Source: Methylocystis hirsuta (GTDB lineage: Bacteria > Pseudomonadota > Alphaproteobacteria > Rhizobiales > Beijerinckiaceae). From it: DNA of 64,000 bases. The first letter of the stretch is position 1. Every line of letters starts with the position of its first letter. This document shows, piece by piece, positions 1-13,831 of the stretch. The notes below the pieces were generated by a model, which did no database searches, was not told the DNA's origin, and saw nothing but the letters and a program-made list of their open reading frames with translations. The translations under genes were made by a program, and so were the position numbers. The stretch covers positions 3,277,001 to 3,341,000 of the forward strand of contig NZ_QWDD01000001.1 of NCBI RefSeq assembly GCF_003722355.1, read 5' to 3'.

Positions 1-515
1 TTAAGCGAGCGGCGCGCAGCGACGGAGCGCGGCGAGTCTTCGCGGCCGAGCGCATCGAAGGTCGCGCGGATCATGTTGTAGGGATTGGACGACCCCTGGC
101 TCTTCGCCACGACGTCGTGCATGCCCAGCGTTTCGAAAATCGCGCGCATTGGACCGCCGGCGATGATTCCGGTGCCCGCCGGCGCCGCGCGCAGGATGAC
201 GCGGCCCGCGCCATGGCGGCCATGAACGTCATGATGCAGCGTGCGGCCTTCGCGCAGCGGCACGCGGATCAACGCGCGCTTCGCCGCTTCCGTCGCCTTG
301 CGGATCGCCTCAGGCACTTCGCGCGCCTTGCCGTGTCCATAGCCAACGCGGCCCTTCTGGTCGCCGACGACGACGAGCGCGGCGAAGCCGAAACGCCGGC
401 CGCCCTTCACCACCTTCGCGACGCGATTGATGTGGACCAGACGATCCACAAATTCGCCGTCGCGATCGTCACGATCCCGATCGCGGCCGCGACCGCCTTC
501 TCCTTCACGCGCCAT
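1..515 (-). CDS. rpsE: 30S ribosomal protein S5 (partial, C-terminus outside window)
   Basis: S5 is a primary component of the 30S subunit, acting in translational accuracy and subunit assembly. Reading the minus strand from an ATG at 513-515 gives 171 complete codons with no stop before the window edge, so about 20 C-terminal residues are missing. A charged Arg/Asp-rich N-terminal tail (residues 1-21) precedes the dsRBD-like domain (about 22-88, containing [20 protein letters not shown]) and the S5 C-terminal domain ([20 protein letters not shown], 94-113). It is the last ribosomal gene visible in the array. A 138-bp gap separates it from rplR, unusually long for this operon. Confidence 0.95.
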   Translation of the reverse strand, partial: MAREGEGGRGRDRDRDDRDGEFVDRLVHINRVAKVVKGGRRFGFAALVVVGDQKGRVGYGHGKAREVPEAIRKATEAAKRALIRVPLREGRTLHHDVHGRHGAGRVILRAAPAGTGIIAGGPMRAIFETLGMHDVVAKSQGSSNPYNMIRATFDALGREDSPRSVAARRSL

Positions 516-653
516 TGTCTCTTCCGTCACTTACGCGGCGTGATGCGCCGCTCGCTTCCTTCACTGCCGACCCATCGGATCGACGCCCGGCGCATCTGCG
601 CCGGCACGCATTCCGCGCGAGAAGCGCACGCCCTCAACGGCGCGCGCCCCCAG

Positions 654-1016
654 TTAGAACTCCAGACCGCCCTCGCGGGCGCCGTCGGCCAGCGCCTTGA
701 CGCGCCCGTGATACATGTAAGCGCCACGGTCGAAAACGACCTCTTTGACGCCCTTGGCGACGGCGCGCTCCGCGAGGAGCTTGCCGACGACCTTCGCCGC
801 CTCGACGTCCGCGCCGGTCTTCAGACCCTCGCGGTTCGCCTTCTCGAGCGAAGAGGCGGCGACGACCGTCGCGCCCTTCTCGTCGTCGATGATCTGGGCG
901 TAGATCTGCTTGGACGAGCGAAACACCGAAAGGCGCAACCGCCCCTTAGCGCGTTCACGGATCGCCCGGCGCACCCGCGCCTTTCGACGCTGTTCGACTT
1001 TGACATCCCTGGCCAT
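654..1016 (-). CDS. rplR: 50S ribosomal protein L18
   Basis: L18 binds 5S rRNA together with L5 and L25 and sits in the central protuberance of the 50S subunit. The 120-residue product has the normal length. It has a basic N-terminus ([13 protein letters not shown]) and the conserved [17 protein letters not shown] strand and C-terminal [20 protein letters not shown] segment. It starts 9 bp after the rplF stop, the expected spc-operon position between rplF and rpsE. Confidence 0.97.
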   Translation of the reverse strand: MARDVKVEQRRKARVRRAIRERAKGRLRLSVFRSSKQIYAQIIDDEKGATVVAASSLEKANREGLKTGADVEAAKVVGKLLAERAVAKGVKEVVFDRGAYMYHGRVKALADGAREGGLEF

Positions 1017-1025
1017 GGCGGGTCC

Positions 1026-1559
1026 TTACTTCTTCTTGCCTTCCTTGCGGAAGATGAATTCATTGGCGTATTTGACGCCCTTGCCCTTGTAGGGCTCGGG
1101 CGGGCGCAGGGCGCGGATCTCGGCGGCGACTTGACCGACCTGGCGCCGATCCATGCCGCTGATGGTGATTTCCGTCGGCTTCGGCGTCACGATCGCGATG
1201 CCGGCCGGAATCGGATAGCTCACGTCATGCGAATAGCCGAGCGCGAGTTGCAGCGTTTTTCCCTGCACCGCGGCGCGATAGCCGACGCCGGTGATCTCGA
1301 GCTTCTTCTCAAAGCCCGTGGTCACGCCGACGACGATATTGTTGATCTGGGCGCGCGCCGTTCCCCAAAGCGCGCGGGCGCGCTTGGTTTCATTGCGCGG
1401 GTCGACCGAGATGGCGTTGTCCTGCTGGACGACGGAAACGTCGTCGGGCGCCAGGAACTCCAGCTGGCCCTTCGCGCCCTTCACCTGCACGAGCTGACCG
1501 TCCACCTTGGCGGTGACGCCGGCGGGAATGACGACAGGCTTCTTGCCGATACGAGACAT
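1026..1559 (-). CDS. rplF: 50S ribosomal protein L6
   Basis: L6 lies near the sarcin-ricin loop and supports factor binding to the 50S subunit. I chose the ATG at 1557-1559 ([15 protein letters not shown]), which gives 177 residues, the family length. A longer in-frame reading to 1607 adds 16 residues unlike L6 and overlaps rpsH. Two L6 repeats are visible, and the C-terminal signature [20 protein letters not shown] is intact. The rpsH stop is 32 bp upstream. Confidence 0.96.
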   Translation of the reverse strand: MSRIGKKPVVIPAGVTAKVDGQLVQVKGAKGQLEFLAPDDVSVVQQDNAISVDPRNETKRARALWGTARAQINNIVVGVTTGFEKKLEITGVGYRAAVQGKTLQLALGYSHDVSYPIPAGIAIVTPKPTEITISGMDRRQVGQVAAEIRALRPPEPYKGKGVKYANEFIFRKEGKKK

Positions 1560-1591
1560 GGTTGCAAATCCTGTTTGATGAGGCGCAAGGT

Positions 1592-1990
1592 CTAGAAGAC
1601 CTTGCACAGCACCTCGCCACCGACATTATTCTCGCGCGCCGCGTGATCGGCCATGACGCCCTTCGGAGTCGACACGATGGTGACGCCGAGGCCATTCGCC
1701 ACGCGCGGCACTGCGTCAACCGCCGCATAGACGCGGCGGCCCGGACGCGACACGCGTTCGATCTGCTTGATGACCGGTTCGCCGTCGAAATATTTCAGTT
1801 CGATCTCGAACTCGGTCCGGCCATTGCCGAAGTCGGTGCTGCTATAGCCGCGGATATAGCCCTCTTCCTTCAGCACGTCGAGCACATGCGCGCGCAGCTT
1901 CGAGCCGGGTGAGGACACCTTATCCTTGCGGCGCATCTGCGCGTTGCGGATGCGGGTGAGGAGATCGCCCAATGGATCGTTGATCGCCAT
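1592..1990 (-). CDS. rpsH: 30S ribosomal protein S8
   Basis: S8 binds the central domain of 16S rRNA early in assembly. In enterobacteria it also represses the spc operon by binding near rplE; whether that operates here cannot be judged. The 132-residue product has the normal length and start ([20 protein letters not shown]). Its C-terminus contains the conserved [20 protein letters not shown]. It lies 10 bp downstream of rpsN in the canonical spc order. Confidence 0.97.
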   Translation of the reverse strand: MAINDPLGDLLTRIRNAQMRRKDKVSSPGSKLRAHVLDVLKEEGYIRGYSSTDFGNGRTEFEIELKYFDGEPVIKQIERVSRPGRRVYAAVDAVPRVANGLGVTIVSTPKGVMADHAARENNVGGEVLCKVF

Positions 1991-2000
1991 CTGCGTCTCC

Positions 2001-2306
2001 TTACCAGCTTGACTTCACGAGGCCGGGCACCAGGCCGCGGGACCCCAATTCGCGCAGCGCAATGCGCGACATTTTCAGCTTGCGATAAAAGCCGCGCGGA
2101 CGGCCCGACACTTCGCAGCGGTTGCGCACGCGAACCGGCGCCGAATTGCGCGGGAGCTCAGCAAGCTTGAGACGCGCCTCGAACTGCTCTTCGACGCTCA
2201 GCGTCTTGTCGTTCGCAACCGCCTTTAGCCGCGCGCGCCGCCCGGCGTAAGACTTCACGAGCCTTCGCTTCCGCTTGTTGTTCTCAATCGCGCTTTTCTT
2301 CGCCAT
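2001..2306 (-). CDS. rpsN: 30S ribosomal protein S14 (zinc-independent long form)
   Basis: S14 is a late-assembling protein of the 30S head. The product has 101 residues, the length of the long form that lacks the CxxC-CxxC zinc ribbon; only one Cys is present, in [19 protein letters not shown]. The C-terminus, ending [11 protein letters not shown], is typical of alphaproteobacteria. It is 47 bp after rplE and 10 bp before rpsH. Confidence 0.97.
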   Translation of the reverse strand: MAKKSAIENNKRKRRLVKSYAGRRARLKAVANDKTLSVEEQFEARLKLAELPRNSAPVRVRNRCEVSGRPRGFYRKLKMSRIALRELGSRGLVPGLVKSSW

Positions 2307-2353
2307 TACCAGTTTCGCCTTTCAGTATCCGCGTTTGAGGAGCCGTTACGCCC

Positions 2354-3076
2354 TCACTGCCGGAACGGGAAATTGAACGCCTTCAGCAAGGCGCGCGCCT
2401 CTTCGTCGGTCTTGGCCGTCGTGCAAACGATCACGTCCATGCCCAGGATCGACTCCGCCTTGTCGTAGTCGATTTCGGGGAACACGATGTGCTCCTTGAT
2501 GCCGAGCGCATAATTCCCGCGTCCGTCGAACGACTTCGGATTCAATCCGCGGAAGTCGCGCACGCGCGGCAGAGCGACGGTGATCAGACGATCCAGAAAC
2601 TCATACATCCGCGTCTTGCGCAGCGTCACCTTCGCGCCGATCGGCATGTTCTCTCGCAATTTGAAGGTCGAGATCGCCTTGCGCGCGCGGGTGATGACCG
2701 GCTTCTGGCCAGCGATAAGGCTAAGGTCGCTCGCCGCCGACGTCGCCTTCTTGCTGTCATTGACGGACTCGCCAACGCCCATGTTGAGCACGATCTTCTC
2801 GATCGTCGGCACTTCGAGCGCGTTCTTATATCCGAACTGCTTCTGCAGCGTCTCGCGCACGACCTCTTCGTAATGCTTCCGCATGCGCGGCACATAGGCG
2901 CCGTCCGCGCCGAGCGCAGCCGCGTCGTCGCCAGTCTTCGCCGGCTTTTCCTTAGCAGCAGGCTTTTCAGCCGATTTGGCGGCGGCCTTCTTCGGCTCCT
3001 TCGCCTCCGCGCCCTCGGCGGCGGGCTTTTGAGCCTTGGCGGGCTTTTCGGCCTTGGGCTTCTTTTCCTCAGCCAT
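2354..3076 (-). CDS. rplE: 50S ribosomal protein L5 with Ala/Lys/Pro-rich N-terminal extension
   Basis: L5 binds 5S rRNA and contacts the P-site tRNA and S13. The core begins near residue 61 ([16 protein letters not shown]) and runs to the end with standard motifs ([30 protein letters not shown]). Before it are about 60 residues made largely of Ala, Lys, Glu and Pro, so the product is 240 residues against about 180 for most L5 proteins. The extension has no internal Met that would let the core be made alone, and its ATG lies in the tail of rplX (8-bp overlap), which supports the long start by translational coupling. Confidence 0.95.
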   Translation of the reverse strand: MAEEKKPKAEKPAKAQKPAAEGAEAKEPKKAAAKSAEKPAAKEKPAKTGDDAAALGADGAYVPRMRKHYEEVVRETLQKQFGYKNALEVPTIEKIVLNMGVGESVNDSKKATSAASDLSLIAGQKPVITRARKAISTFKLRENMPIGAKVTLRKTRMYEFLDRLITVALPRVRDFRGLNPKSFDGRGNYALGIKEHIVFPEIDYDKAESILGMDVIVCTTAKTDEEARALLKAFNFPFRQ

Positions 3077-3386
3077 CGATCAATTCTCCGGAACGCTTGG
3101 CGACGCGGACCTTGCGGCCGTCGTCGAGAATCTTGAATCCAACGCGCGTCGCCTTGCCGTCCTTGGGATCGGCGACCGCCAGATTCGACAAATTGATCGG
3201 CGCGGCCTTGTTGATGATGCCGGCTTCGCGATCCTTGGTCTGACGCTGATGGCGCTTGACGATGTTGACGCCGTCGACGACGGCGCGGCCCTCGTCGGGA
3301 ATCACGCGCAGCACCTCGCCGCTGCGGCCCTTGTCGCGGCCGGCGAGAACGACGACTTTGTCGCCCTTCTTGATCTTGGCGGCCAT
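3069..3386 (-). CDS. rplX: 50S ribosomal protein L24
   Basis: L24 is an assembly initiator of the 50S subunit and lines the outer rim of the exit tunnel. The 105-residue protein has an N-terminal KOW motif ([20 protein letters not shown]) and the L24 segment [13 protein letters not shown]. Its start overlaps the rplN stop by one base and its end overlaps the rplE start by 8 bp, indicating tight coupling. Confidence 0.97.
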   Translation of the reverse strand: MAAKIKKGDKVVVLAGRDKGRSGEVLRVIPDEGRAVVDGVNIVKRHQRQTKDREAGIINKAAPINLSNLAVADPKDGKATRVGFKILDDGRKVRVAKRSGELIDG

Positions 3387-3754
3387 TACAAAACCTCCGG
3401 GGCGAGCGAGATGATCTTCATGTGGTTCTTGGCGCGCAGCTCGCGCGGCACCGGCCCGAATATGCGGGTGCCGATCGGCTCTTTCTGATTGTTGATCAGC
3501 ACCGCGGCGTTCGAATCAAAACGGATCACGGAGCCGTCGGCACGCTTGATGTCCTTCGCGGTGCGAACGACGACGGCCTTCAGCACATCGCCCTTCTTGA
3601 CGCGGCCGCGCGGAATCGCCTCCTTGATCGACACGACAATAATGTCGCCGACGCCGGCGTATTTGCGCTTGGAGCCGCCCAGCACCTTGATGCACATCAC
3701 GCGGCGCGCGCCGGAGTTGTCGGCGACGTCGAGATTGGTTTGCATCTGAATCAT
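3386..3754 (-). CDS. rplN: 50S ribosomal protein L14
   Basis: L14 sits at the subunit interface, forms bridge B8 and is the docking site for the silencing factor RsfS. The 122-residue product has the normal length and carries [20 protein letters not shown] at the start and FGPVPRELR near the end. It is 85 bp after rpsQ, one of the longer gaps in this array, and overlaps rplX by one base. Confidence 0.98.
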   Translation of the reverse strand: MIQMQTNLDVADNSGARRVMCIKVLGGSKRKYAGVGDIIVVSIKEAIPRGRVKKGDVLKAVVVRTAKDIKRADGSVIRFDSNAAVLINNQKEPIGTRIFGPVPRELRAKNHMKIISLAPEVL

Positions 3755-3839
3755 GGCTTACCCGCCTTTCGTTCCGGTCTGGTTTCGGCAAGCCCGCTTT
3801 GGACTGAGCCGACTTCGTCCGGACAGTTCGTTCTAACGA

Positions 3840-4082
3840 CTACGCCTCGGCCGTCACTTCGACGACCCGCCAGCGCTTCAATTTCGAGATCGGCGCGGTC
3901 TCTTCGATCGTCACCGAGTCGCCCACCTTGAACGCGCCGTTTTCGTCATGGGCGTGATAGTTCTTCGTGCGGCGCACCGTCTTCTGGAACAGCGGGTGGG
4001 TGAAACGGCGTTCGACCTTCACCACCACGGTCTTGTTCTGCTTGTCGCTGACGACGACGCCCTGGAGAATTCGCTTCGGCAT
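3840..4082 (-). CDS. rpsQ: 30S ribosomal protein S17
   Basis: S17 is a primary 16S rRNA binding protein with an OB fold. The 80-residue product has the characteristic [19 protein letters not shown] and the [17 protein letters not shown] strand. It follows rpmC after 6 bp, as in the S10 operon of most bacteria. Confidence 0.97.
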   Translation of the reverse strand: MPKRILQGVVVSDKQNKTVVVKVERRFTHPLFQKTVRRTKNYHAHDENGAFKVGDSVTIEETAPISKLKRWRVVEVTAEA

Positions 4083-4088
4083 GGCGCT

Positions 4089-4304
4089 TTAACCCTGCTT
4101 TTCGGCGCGCTTATGCGCGGCGATGGTTTTCGTGCGGGCAATGTCGCGACGAACGACGCGCACGCGTGAGGTGTTCTCGAGCTGGCCGGTCGCCCGCTGG
4201 AAGCGCAGATTGAACTGCTCTTTCTTGAGCTTCAGCACTTCGTCATTGAGCTGATCTTCGGTCATCGCCTTGATGTCGGAGAGGCGCTGTTTGGATTTCA
4301 TCAC
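4089..4304 (-). CDS. rpmC: 50S ribosomal protein L29
   Basis: L29 is a small helical hairpin protein beside the exit tunnel, part of the docking site for trigger factor and SRP. The 71-residue reading begins with two Met codons ([12 protein letters not shown]); the second, at 4301, is equally possible. The conserved [19 protein letters not shown] is intact. It lies 7 bp after rplP and 6 bp before rpsQ. Confidence 0.96.
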   Translation of the reverse strand: MMKSKQRLSDIKAMTEDQLNDEVLKLKKEQFNLRFQRATGQLENTSRVRVVRRDIARTKTIAAHKRAEKQG

Positions 4305-4311
4305 GTTCCCC

Positions 4312-4725
4312 TTATTCGGCGATGCGTTCGATGAAGCGCGTCTTGATCGGCAGCTTCGCGGCGGCGAGCGTCAAGGCCTCGCGCGCGATAGGCGCCGGCA
4401 CGCCGTCGATCTCGAACATGATGCGGCCGGGCGCAACGCGCACGGCCCAGAATTCCGGCGCGCCCTTGCCCTTGCCCATACGCACTTCGGTCGGCTTCTT
4501 GGAGACCGGCACGTCTGGGAAGATGCGGATCCAGACGCGGCCGGCGCGCTTCATATGGCGCGTCATGGCGCGGCGCGCGGCCTCGATCTGGCGCGCGGTG
4601 ATGCGATCCGGCTCCAGCGCCTTAAGGCCGAACTGACCGAAGTTCAGCGAAAAGCCCGCCTTGGAAGCGCCACGGATGCGGCCCTTGAAGGCCTTGCGGA
4701 ACTTGGTGCGTTTGGGTTGCAGCAT
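4312..4725 (-). CDS. rplP: 50S ribosomal protein L16
   Basis: L16 helps shape the A-site region of the 50S subunit and is a late assembly protein. The 137-residue product begins [16 protein letters not shown] and keeps the family motifs, including [20 protein letters not shown]. It is located between rpsC (24 bp upstream) and rpmC. Confidence 0.98.
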   Translation of the reverse strand: MLQPKRTKFRKAFKGRIRGASKAGFSLNFGQFGLKALEPDRITARQIEAARRAMTRHMKRAGRVWIRIFPDVPVSKKPTEVRMGKGKGAPEFWAVRVAPGRIMFEIDGVPAPIAREALTLAAAKLPIKTRFIERIAE

Positions 4726-4749
4726 GATTGCGCTCTTTAATCTTGTTCG

Positions 4750-5499
4750 TTACGCCGCGTCGCGCGGTTCGCGGTGCTCGCGACGGCGGCGTTCGCCGCC
4801 ACGGTCGCGATCGCCATGATCGCCGCCGGACGCCTGTTCGGCCGCCTTCTTGTCCTGCGCCATCGGATCGTGCTCGAGGATTTCGCCCTTGAAGATCCAG
4901 ACCTTGATGCCGCAAGCGCCATAGGCGGTATGCGCGGTGGCGGTGCCGTAATCGACGTCGGCGCGCAGCGTGTGCAGCGGCACGCGTCCTTCGCGATACC
5001 ATTCGAGCCGGGCGATCTCGGCGCCGCCGAGACGGCCCGAGCAATTGATGCGAATGCCCTGCGCGCCCAGCCGAATGGCCGATTGCACGGCGCGCTTCAT
5101 CGCGCGGCGGAAGGCGACGCGGCGTTCGAGCTGCTGGGCGATCGACTCGGCGACGAGCGCCGCTTCGGTTTCGGGCTTGCGCACTTCGACGATGTTGATG
5201 ACGACTTCGCTGCCGGTGAGCTTGCCCACGAGCTTGCGGATCTTGTCGATATCCGCGCCCTTCTTGCCGATGACGACGCCGGGACGCGCCGAATAGATCG
5301 TCACGCGGCACTTCTTGTGCGGGCGCTCGATGACGATCTTCGACACCGCCGCCTGCTTCAAGGTTTTCGACACGGTTTCGCGGATCGCCATGTCCTCGTG
5401 CAGGAGCTTGGCGTATTCGCCCTTGCTGGCGAACCAGCGCGAATCCCAGGTGCGGTTGACGCCCAGTCGCAGCCCGATCGGATTAACCTTCTGACCCAT
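4750..5499 (-). CDS. rpsC: 30S ribosomal protein S3
   Basis: S3 forms part of the mRNA entry channel, with helicase-like function. The 249-residue product starts [20 protein letters not shown]. It contains the type II KH domain (about residues 39-107, with the GxxG-type [15 protein letters not shown]) and the C-terminal S3 domain. The last 30 or so residues are a charged Gly/Asp/Arg-rich tail, common in alphaproteobacterial S3 and probably disordered. rplV ends 13 bp upstream. Confidence 0.98.
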   Translation of the reverse strand: MGQKVNPIGLRLGVNRTWDSRWFASKGEYAKLLHEDMAIRETVSKTLKQAAVSKIVIERPHKKCRVTIYSARPGVVIGKKGADIDKIRKLVGKLTGSEVVINIVEVRKPETEAALVAESIAQQLERRVAFRRAMKRAVQSAIRLGAQGIRINCSGRLGGAEIARLEWYREGRVPLHTLRADVDYGTATAHTAYGACGIKVWIFKGEILEHDPMAQDKKAAEQASGGDHGDRDRGGERRRREHREPRDAA

Positions 5500-5512
5500 G
5501 GTTTTAAATCCT

Positions 5513-5899
5513 TTAGGCGTTGGCTTGCGCTTGGACTTCGCGCACGATGATCGTCAGATTGGCGAAGGGCTTCTCGACGCGGCTCGCCCGGCCGCGGGCG
5601 CGGGCGTGGAAACGCTTCATCACCAGCGCCTTGCCGACAAAGGCCTGGGCGACGACGAGATCGTCGACGTCGAGACCGTGATTGTTCTCGGCGTTGGCGA
5701 TGGCGCTTTCGAGCGCCTTCTTCACCTCATGCGCGATCCGCTTTCTGGAGAACTCCAGATCGGCGAGCGCGCGATCCACCTTCTTGCCGCGGATCAACTG
5801 CGCGAGCAGATTGAGCTTCTGCGGCGAGACGCGCAGCATGCGCGCGACAGCCTTCGCCTCATTTTCCGCAAGCCGGGGCGGATTGGCTTCCTTCGACAT
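5513..5899 (-). CDS. rplV: 50S ribosomal protein L22
   Basis: L22 has a globular domain on the 50S surface and a beta-hairpin that narrows the exit tunnel. The 128-residue product has [20 protein letters not shown] and the hairpin region [20 protein letters not shown], with no deletion of the kind associated with macrolide resistance. It is 22 bp downstream of rpsS. Confidence 0.97.
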   Translation of the reverse strand: MSKEANPPRLAENEAKAVARMLRVSPQKLNLLAQLIRGKKVDRALADLEFSRKRIAHEVKKALESAIANAENNHGLDVDDLVVAQAFVGKALVMKRFHARARGRASRVEKPFANLTIIVREVQAQANA

Positions 5900-5921
5900 C
5901 GTGAGCCTCTCTTAGCCTCTC

Positions 5922-6200
5922 TTAGCCCCTCTTGGCCTTCTTGTCGGCCGCATGGCCGTGGAAGGTGCGGGTCGGAGCGAATTCGCCGAATTTGTGCCCG
6001 ATCATGTCTTCCGACACGGACACGGGAATATGCTTCTGGCCGTTATGGACGCCGAAGGTCAGTCCCACGAATTGCGGGATGATCGTCGAGCGGCGGCTCC
6101 AGATCTTGATCACCTCGGAGCGGCCTGAGCCGCGCGAGGTCTCGGCCTTCTTAAGAAGATAGCCGTCGACGAACGGGCCCTTCCAAATCGAGCGCGCCAT
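5922..6200 (-). CDS. rpsS: 30S ribosomal protein S19
   Basis: S19 lies in the 30S head, where it pairs with S13 and contacts A-site tRNA. The 92-residue product begins [20 protein letters not shown] and retains [19 protein letters not shown] and [20 protein letters not shown]. It is 3 bp after rplB. Confidence 0.98.
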   Translation of the reverse strand: MARSIWKGPFVDGYLLKKAETSRGSGRSEVIKIWSRRSTIIPQFVGLTFGVHNGQKHIPVSVSEDMIGHKFGEFAPTRTFHGHAADKKAKRG

Positions 6201-6203
6201 GGG

Positions 6204-7043
6204 TTAGCCCTTCTTCTTGCGATTGTGTCGCGAGGACACAATGAAACGGTCGGTGGATTTATTGGTGCGGGTCTTCTTGCCCTTGGTCGGCTTGCCCCAG
6301 GGCGTGACCGGATGACGACCGCCAGAGGTGCGGCCTTCGCCGCCGCCATGCGGATGGTCGATCGGATTCATCGTGACGCCGCGATTGTGCGGGCGGCGGC
6401 CGAGCCAGCGCGAACGGCCGGCCTTGCCGATCGAGGTGTTCATATGATCGGGATTGGACACGGCGCCGAGCGTCGCGAAGCACTGGCCGTGCACGAGGCG
6501 CTGCTCGCCAGAATTCAACCTGATGATCACATAGCCCTGGTCGCGGCCGACGATCTGCGCATAGGTGCCGGCCGACCTCGCGATGGCGCCGCCCTTGCCG
6601 ATCTTCATCTCGACATTGTGCACGATGGCGCCGACAGGGATGTTGGCGATCGGCATGGCGTTGCCGGGCTTCACGTCGACCTGATTGCCGGCGATCACTT
6701 CGTCGCCGACGGAGAGCCGCTGCGGCGCGAGAATGTAGGCAAGCTCATTGTCCGTGTAGCGAATGAGCGCGATGAACGCCGTCCGGTTCGGATCATATTC
6801 GAGCCGCTCGACCTTGCCCGCAACATCGAGCTTGCGCCGCTTGAAATCGACGACGCGATAGGCCTGCTTATGGCCGCCGCCGCGAAAACGCACGGTGATC
6901 CGGCCGGCGTTGTTGCGCCCGCCCTTTGAGCTCTTGCCTTCGGTCAGGGTCTTGACCGGCTTGCCCTTGTAGAGCTCGCTGCGGTCGACGATGACGAGCT
7001 GGCGAAGGCTCGGCGTGACCGGCTTGAATGTCTTCAGCGCCAT
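6204..7043 (-). CDS. rplB: 50S ribosomal protein L2
   Basis: L2 is needed for subunit joining and lies close to the peptidyl-transferase centre. The 279-residue protein has both the OB-fold RNA-binding half ([19 protein letters not shown]) and the C-terminal SH3-like half. The highly conserved His-containing loop [20 protein letters not shown] is present. It is 21 bp after rplW. Confidence 0.98.
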   Translation of the reverse strand: MALKTFKPVTPSLRQLVIVDRSELYKGKPVKTLTEGKSSKGGRNNAGRITVRFRGGGHKQAYRVVDFKRRKLDVAGKVERLEYDPNRTAFIALIRYTDNELAYILAPQRLSVGDEVIAGNQVDVKPGNAMPIANIPVGAIVHNVEMKIGKGGAIARSAGTYAQIVGRDQGYVIIRLNSGEQRLVHGQCFATLGAVSNPDHMNTSIGKAGRSRWLGRRPHNRGVTMNPIDHPHGGGEGRTSGGRHPVTPWGKPTKGKKTRTNKSTDRFIVSSRHNRKKKG

Positions 7044-7064
7044 AGTTCTATCCTCACGCCTTCC

Positions 7065-7361
7065 TTACAGTCCGGTCGTCACGTCGATCTTGTGGCCCTC
7101 GGCGAGAGTCACGACCGCTTTCTTGACGTCGCTCTGCTGGCCGCGCTGACCCCGGAAGGTCTTGACCTTGCCCTTGCGCACCAGCGTATTGACCGCTTCG
7201 ACCTTGACGTCGAAGAGACCTTCGACCGCCGCCTTGATCTGCGGCTTCGTCGCGGTCTTCGCGACCTTGAAGACCACCTTATTGCTCTCCGAGGCGAGCG
7301 TCGCCTTCTCGGTGATGACCGGGGCGACGATCACGTCGTAATGGCGAACGTCCTTGCTCAT
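7065..7361 (-). CDS. rplW: 50S ribosomal protein L23
   Basis: L23 lies at the tunnel exit and is the main docking point for trigger factor and SRP. The 98-residue product contains [20 protein letters not shown] and [15 protein letters not shown]. Its start overlaps the rplD stop by 4 bp, indicating coupled translation. Confidence 0.97.
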   Translation of the reverse strand: MSKDVRHYDVIVAPVITEKATLASESNKVVFKVAKTATKPQIKAAVEGLFDVKVEAVNTLVRKGKVKTFRGQRGQQSDVKKAVVTLAEGHKIDVTTGL

Positions 7362-7978
7362 TTCAGTCGCGCCTCCAGCGCGTCCACTGCGGCGCGGGTC
7401 AACACCAGCTTCTCGCGGCGGAGGATGTCGTAAACATTGACGCCTTCGACGGGCAGGATGTCGATCTTCGGGATATTGCGTGCGGCGAGCACGAAATTGT
7501 TCTGCGGCGCGCCGCCGACAATGATGATCGCGTTCTCGAGGCCGGTCTTGGCGAAACTCGATGCGAGCAGCTTCGTCTTGGGCTCGGCGAGCTCCGCCGA
7601 CTCCCAGACGATGATGCCGCCGTCCTTGGCTTTCGCGGACAGAGCATGTTTCAGCGCGAGCTGGCGCACCTTCTTGGTCAGGTCATGCGCATGGCTGCGC
7701 ACCACCGGGCCGAAGGCGCGTCCGCCGCCGCGGAACTGCGGCGCGCGCGCCGAGCCGTGACGGGCGCCGCCAGTGCCCTTCTGCTTATGCAGCTTCTTGC
7801 CCGAGCGCGCGATCTCGGCGCGGTTCTTCACCGCATGGGTGCCGGCGCGCCGCTTGGCGAGCTGCCAGCGGATCATGCGGAAGATCAGGTCCTTGCGCGG
7901 CTCAAGGCCGAAGACCTCATCGGAGAGTTCGATCGAACCGGCCGCCTGGCCGTCGAACGACGTGACGTCGATCTTCAC
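7358..7978 (-). CDS. rplD: 50S ribosomal protein L4
   Basis: L4 has a globular domain and a long loop reaching the exit tunnel. In enterobacteria it regulates the S10 operon, which is not demonstrable here. The 206-residue product carries the tunnel loop ([20 protein letters not shown], about residues 63-82) and the C-terminal [20 protein letters not shown]. It starts 3 bp after rplC. Confidence 0.97.
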   Translation of the reverse strand: MKIDVTSFDGQAAGSIELSDEVFGLEPRKDLIFRMIRWQLAKRRAGTHAVKNRAEIARSGKKLHKQKGTGGARHGSARAPQFRGGGRAFGPVVRSHAHDLTKKVRQLALKHALSAKAKDGGIIVWESAELAEPKTKLLASSFAKTGLENAIIIVGGAPQNNFVLAARNIPKIDILPVEGVNVYDILRREKLVLTRAAVDALEARLK

Positions 7979-7981
7979 GGC

Positions 7982-8719
7982 TCAGTCCTCCTTCTTTTCT
8001 TCTTGCGGAGCGGCGTCTAAATTCGCGGCTTCACCCTGTCCGTTGCCGAGGCGGAATTTGCCCGGCTGCGGCGCATCCTTCGGCAGCGCGCGCTTCACCG
8101 CGTCGCGCACGAAAATCCAGCCGCCGGCGGTGCCCGGCACCGCGCCTTCGACCAGCAGCAGTCCCCGCGCTGGGTCCGTCTGCACCACCCGCAGATTTTG
8201 CGTGGTGACGCGCTCGACGCCCATATGGCCGGCCATTTTCTTGTTCTTGAAGGTTTTGCCCGGGTCCTGACGGCCGCCGGTCGAACCGTGCGAGCGGTGC
8301 GAAACGGAGACGCCGTGGGTCGCCCGCAGACCGCCGAAGCCCCAGCGCTTCATCGGGCCGGCAAAGCCCTTGCCGGTGGAGGTTCCCGTCACGTCGACGA
8401 ACTGGCCGACGACGAAATGATCCGCCGTGATCTCGGCCCCAATCGGCAGCAACTCTTCCTCTTTCACCCGAAACTCGGCGAGCTTCAGCTTCGGCTCCAC
8501 CGAGGCCGCGGCGAACCGCGTGCGTTCGGCCTTCGAGACATTCTTGACCTTGGCGCGGCCGATGCCGAGTTGAACGGCGGTGTAGCCGTTCTTCTCTTGG
8601 GTCCGCTGCGCGACGACCTGGCAGCCGTCGAGCTTCAGGACCGTAACCGGCACATGCTCGCCCGCCTCCGTGAAGATGCGGGTCATTCCGACCTTTTGCG
8701 CGATGACGCCCGACCGCAT
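7982..8719 (-). CDS. rplC: 50S ribosomal protein L3
   Basis: L3 is one of the first proteins in 50S assembly and reaches toward the peptidyl-transferase centre. I chose the ATG at 8717-8719 ([16 protein letters not shown]), which gives 245 residues; a reading 10 residues longer has no family support. The central [20 protein letters not shown] loop is conserved. The C-terminal 25 residues are acidic and low-complexity, ending EEKKED, as in many alphaproteobacteria. Confidence 0.97.
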   Translation of the reverse strand: MRSGVIAQKVGMTRIFTEAGEHVPVTVLKLDGCQVVAQRTQEKNGYTAVQLGIGRAKVKNVSKAERTRFAAASVEPKLKLAEFRVKEEELLPIGAEITADHFVVGQFVDVTGTSTGKGFAGPMKRWGFGGLRATHGVSVSHRSHGSTGGRQDPGKTFKNKKMAGHMGVERVTTQNLRVVQTDPARGLLLVEGAVPGTAGGWIFVRDAVKRALPKDAPQPGKFRLGNGQGEAANLDAAPQEEKKED

Positions 8720-8777
8720 GATCCAATCCTTCGCAAAGCGCGCTCGCATCCTTTAGCGAGCGCCGCCTGAATTCCGT

Positions 8778-9086
8778 TTAGAGCTTGATCTCGACATCCA
8801 CGCCGGCGGCGAGATCGAGCTTCATGAGCGCGTCCACCGTTTGCGGGGTGGGATCGACGATGTCGAGAACGCGTTTATGCGTTCTGATCTCGAACTGTTC
8901 GCGCGACTTCTTGTCGATGTGCGGCGAACGGTTCACCGTGAATTTTTCGATGCGCGTCGGAAGCGGAATCGGACCGCGGACCTGAGCGCCCGTGCGCTTG
9001 GCCGTCGAGACGATCTCCTTCGTCGACGTGTCGAGAATCCGGTGATCGAACGCCTTGAGGCGAATCCGGATATTTTGACCGTTCAT
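8778..9086 (-). CDS. rpsJ: 30S ribosomal protein S10
   Basis: S10 is a 30S head protein that also serves in transcription antitermination as NusE. The 102-residue product starts [20 protein letters not shown] and has the standard [19 protein letters not shown] loop. It opens the S10 part of the array, 112 bp after tuf and 58 bp before rplC. Confidence 0.98.
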   Translation of the reverse strand: MNGQNIRIRLKAFDHRILDTSTKEIVSTAKRTGAQVRGPIPLPTRIEKFTVNRSPHIDKKSREQFEIRTHKRVLDIVDPTPQTVDALMKLDLAAGVDVEIKL

Positions 9087-9131
9087 TGTTCCGTCCTTTA
9101 GGACCGCGAGCGGTTCTGCTCGCCTTCATGC

Positions 9132-9153
9132 GCCGCGCGCTGTTGCGCGCGGC
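9132..9153 (-). other. Hairpin in the tuf-rpsJ intergenic region
   Basis: A perfect 9-bp GC stem (GCCGCGCGC / GCGCGCGGC) closes a TGTT loop within the 112 bp between tuf and rpsJ. There is no U-run on either side, so it is not a typical intrinsic terminator. It could be an attenuator, a processing site between the str and S10 parts, or a neutral element. Confidence 0.5.
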
Positions 9154-9198
9154 TACTTTCACAAGAGCGAGCGCTTGGCCCGCGGCCCGGGATTCGCT

Positions 9199-10389
<1,191 letters not shown>

Positions 10390-10435
10390 CGCCGTGCTCC
10401 TCTTAAAGAGTTCCGTTTGCCCGTAGTGATCGAGA

Positions 10436-12511
<2,076 letters not shown>

Positions 12512-12522
12512 GACGGTTGTCC

Positions 12523-13376
<854 letters not shown>

Positions 13377-13831
13377 TCAATAGGGTCCTTCGCGTGATTG
13401 CGAATGGCGGATGTCAAGGTGGTCCCGCCGCGCATGGCCCTTAAAGGCACGCGCAAACGAGCGAAGCGCCGATGGCCGTAAGGGCCAAGGCGCTTCTAAC
13501 GCAGAGGATCCCGTCGCCGGGATCGTGCCTTCCTGTCCGACGAGCTTTGGACGCGTTCTGATCGAAAAAGTCTTGCAACTTTTTCGACGCATCCGAGCGC
13601 CGGTATGATTACCAATTACATTTGGCGGTCACAGGCAAGGCGACAGCGTTTAAGTTCGAAGGATCGAGAGCGAGGCGCTCGCCGACGGCATGAACTTACG
13701 GCCTGTCGAAAGTGGGCGGAACCTAGTCGCGACGCTGCGCCGCGTCAAGCGCAGAATCTGTCACGATCCAAGAAATTCGCATCTGCGTGCCGCCAGGATT
13801 TTATTAGGATTGTGTATCCATGCGACGGCCC
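13377..13831. other. Non-coding stretch upstream of rpsL
   Basis: No convincing gene is present in these 455 bp. The stretch should hold the promoter and leader of the str-S10-spc array on the minus strand. A weak candidate is a TTGCCT-like -35 with an AT-rich downstream segment around 13600-13640, but no good -10 matches it. The stretch also contains a hairpin repeat at 13563-13586. Confidence 0.5.
13563..13586. repeat. CGAAAAAGT/ACTTTTTCG hairpin repeat
   Basis: A 9-bp perfect stem (CGAAAAAGT / ACTTTTTCG) with a 6-nt loop. Nearly the same core recurs inside the larger palindrome at 25706-25754, so it is a dispersed repeat. On either strand the A/T-rich arms could act as a terminator hairpin between the TIR gene and rpsL. 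Confidence 0.7.

Noticed and set aside
117..1595. A long plus-strand open frame over rpsE-rplF
   Set aside because: It is antisense to well-conserved ribosomal genes; such frames are expected in high-GC DNA. No domain or SD supports it.
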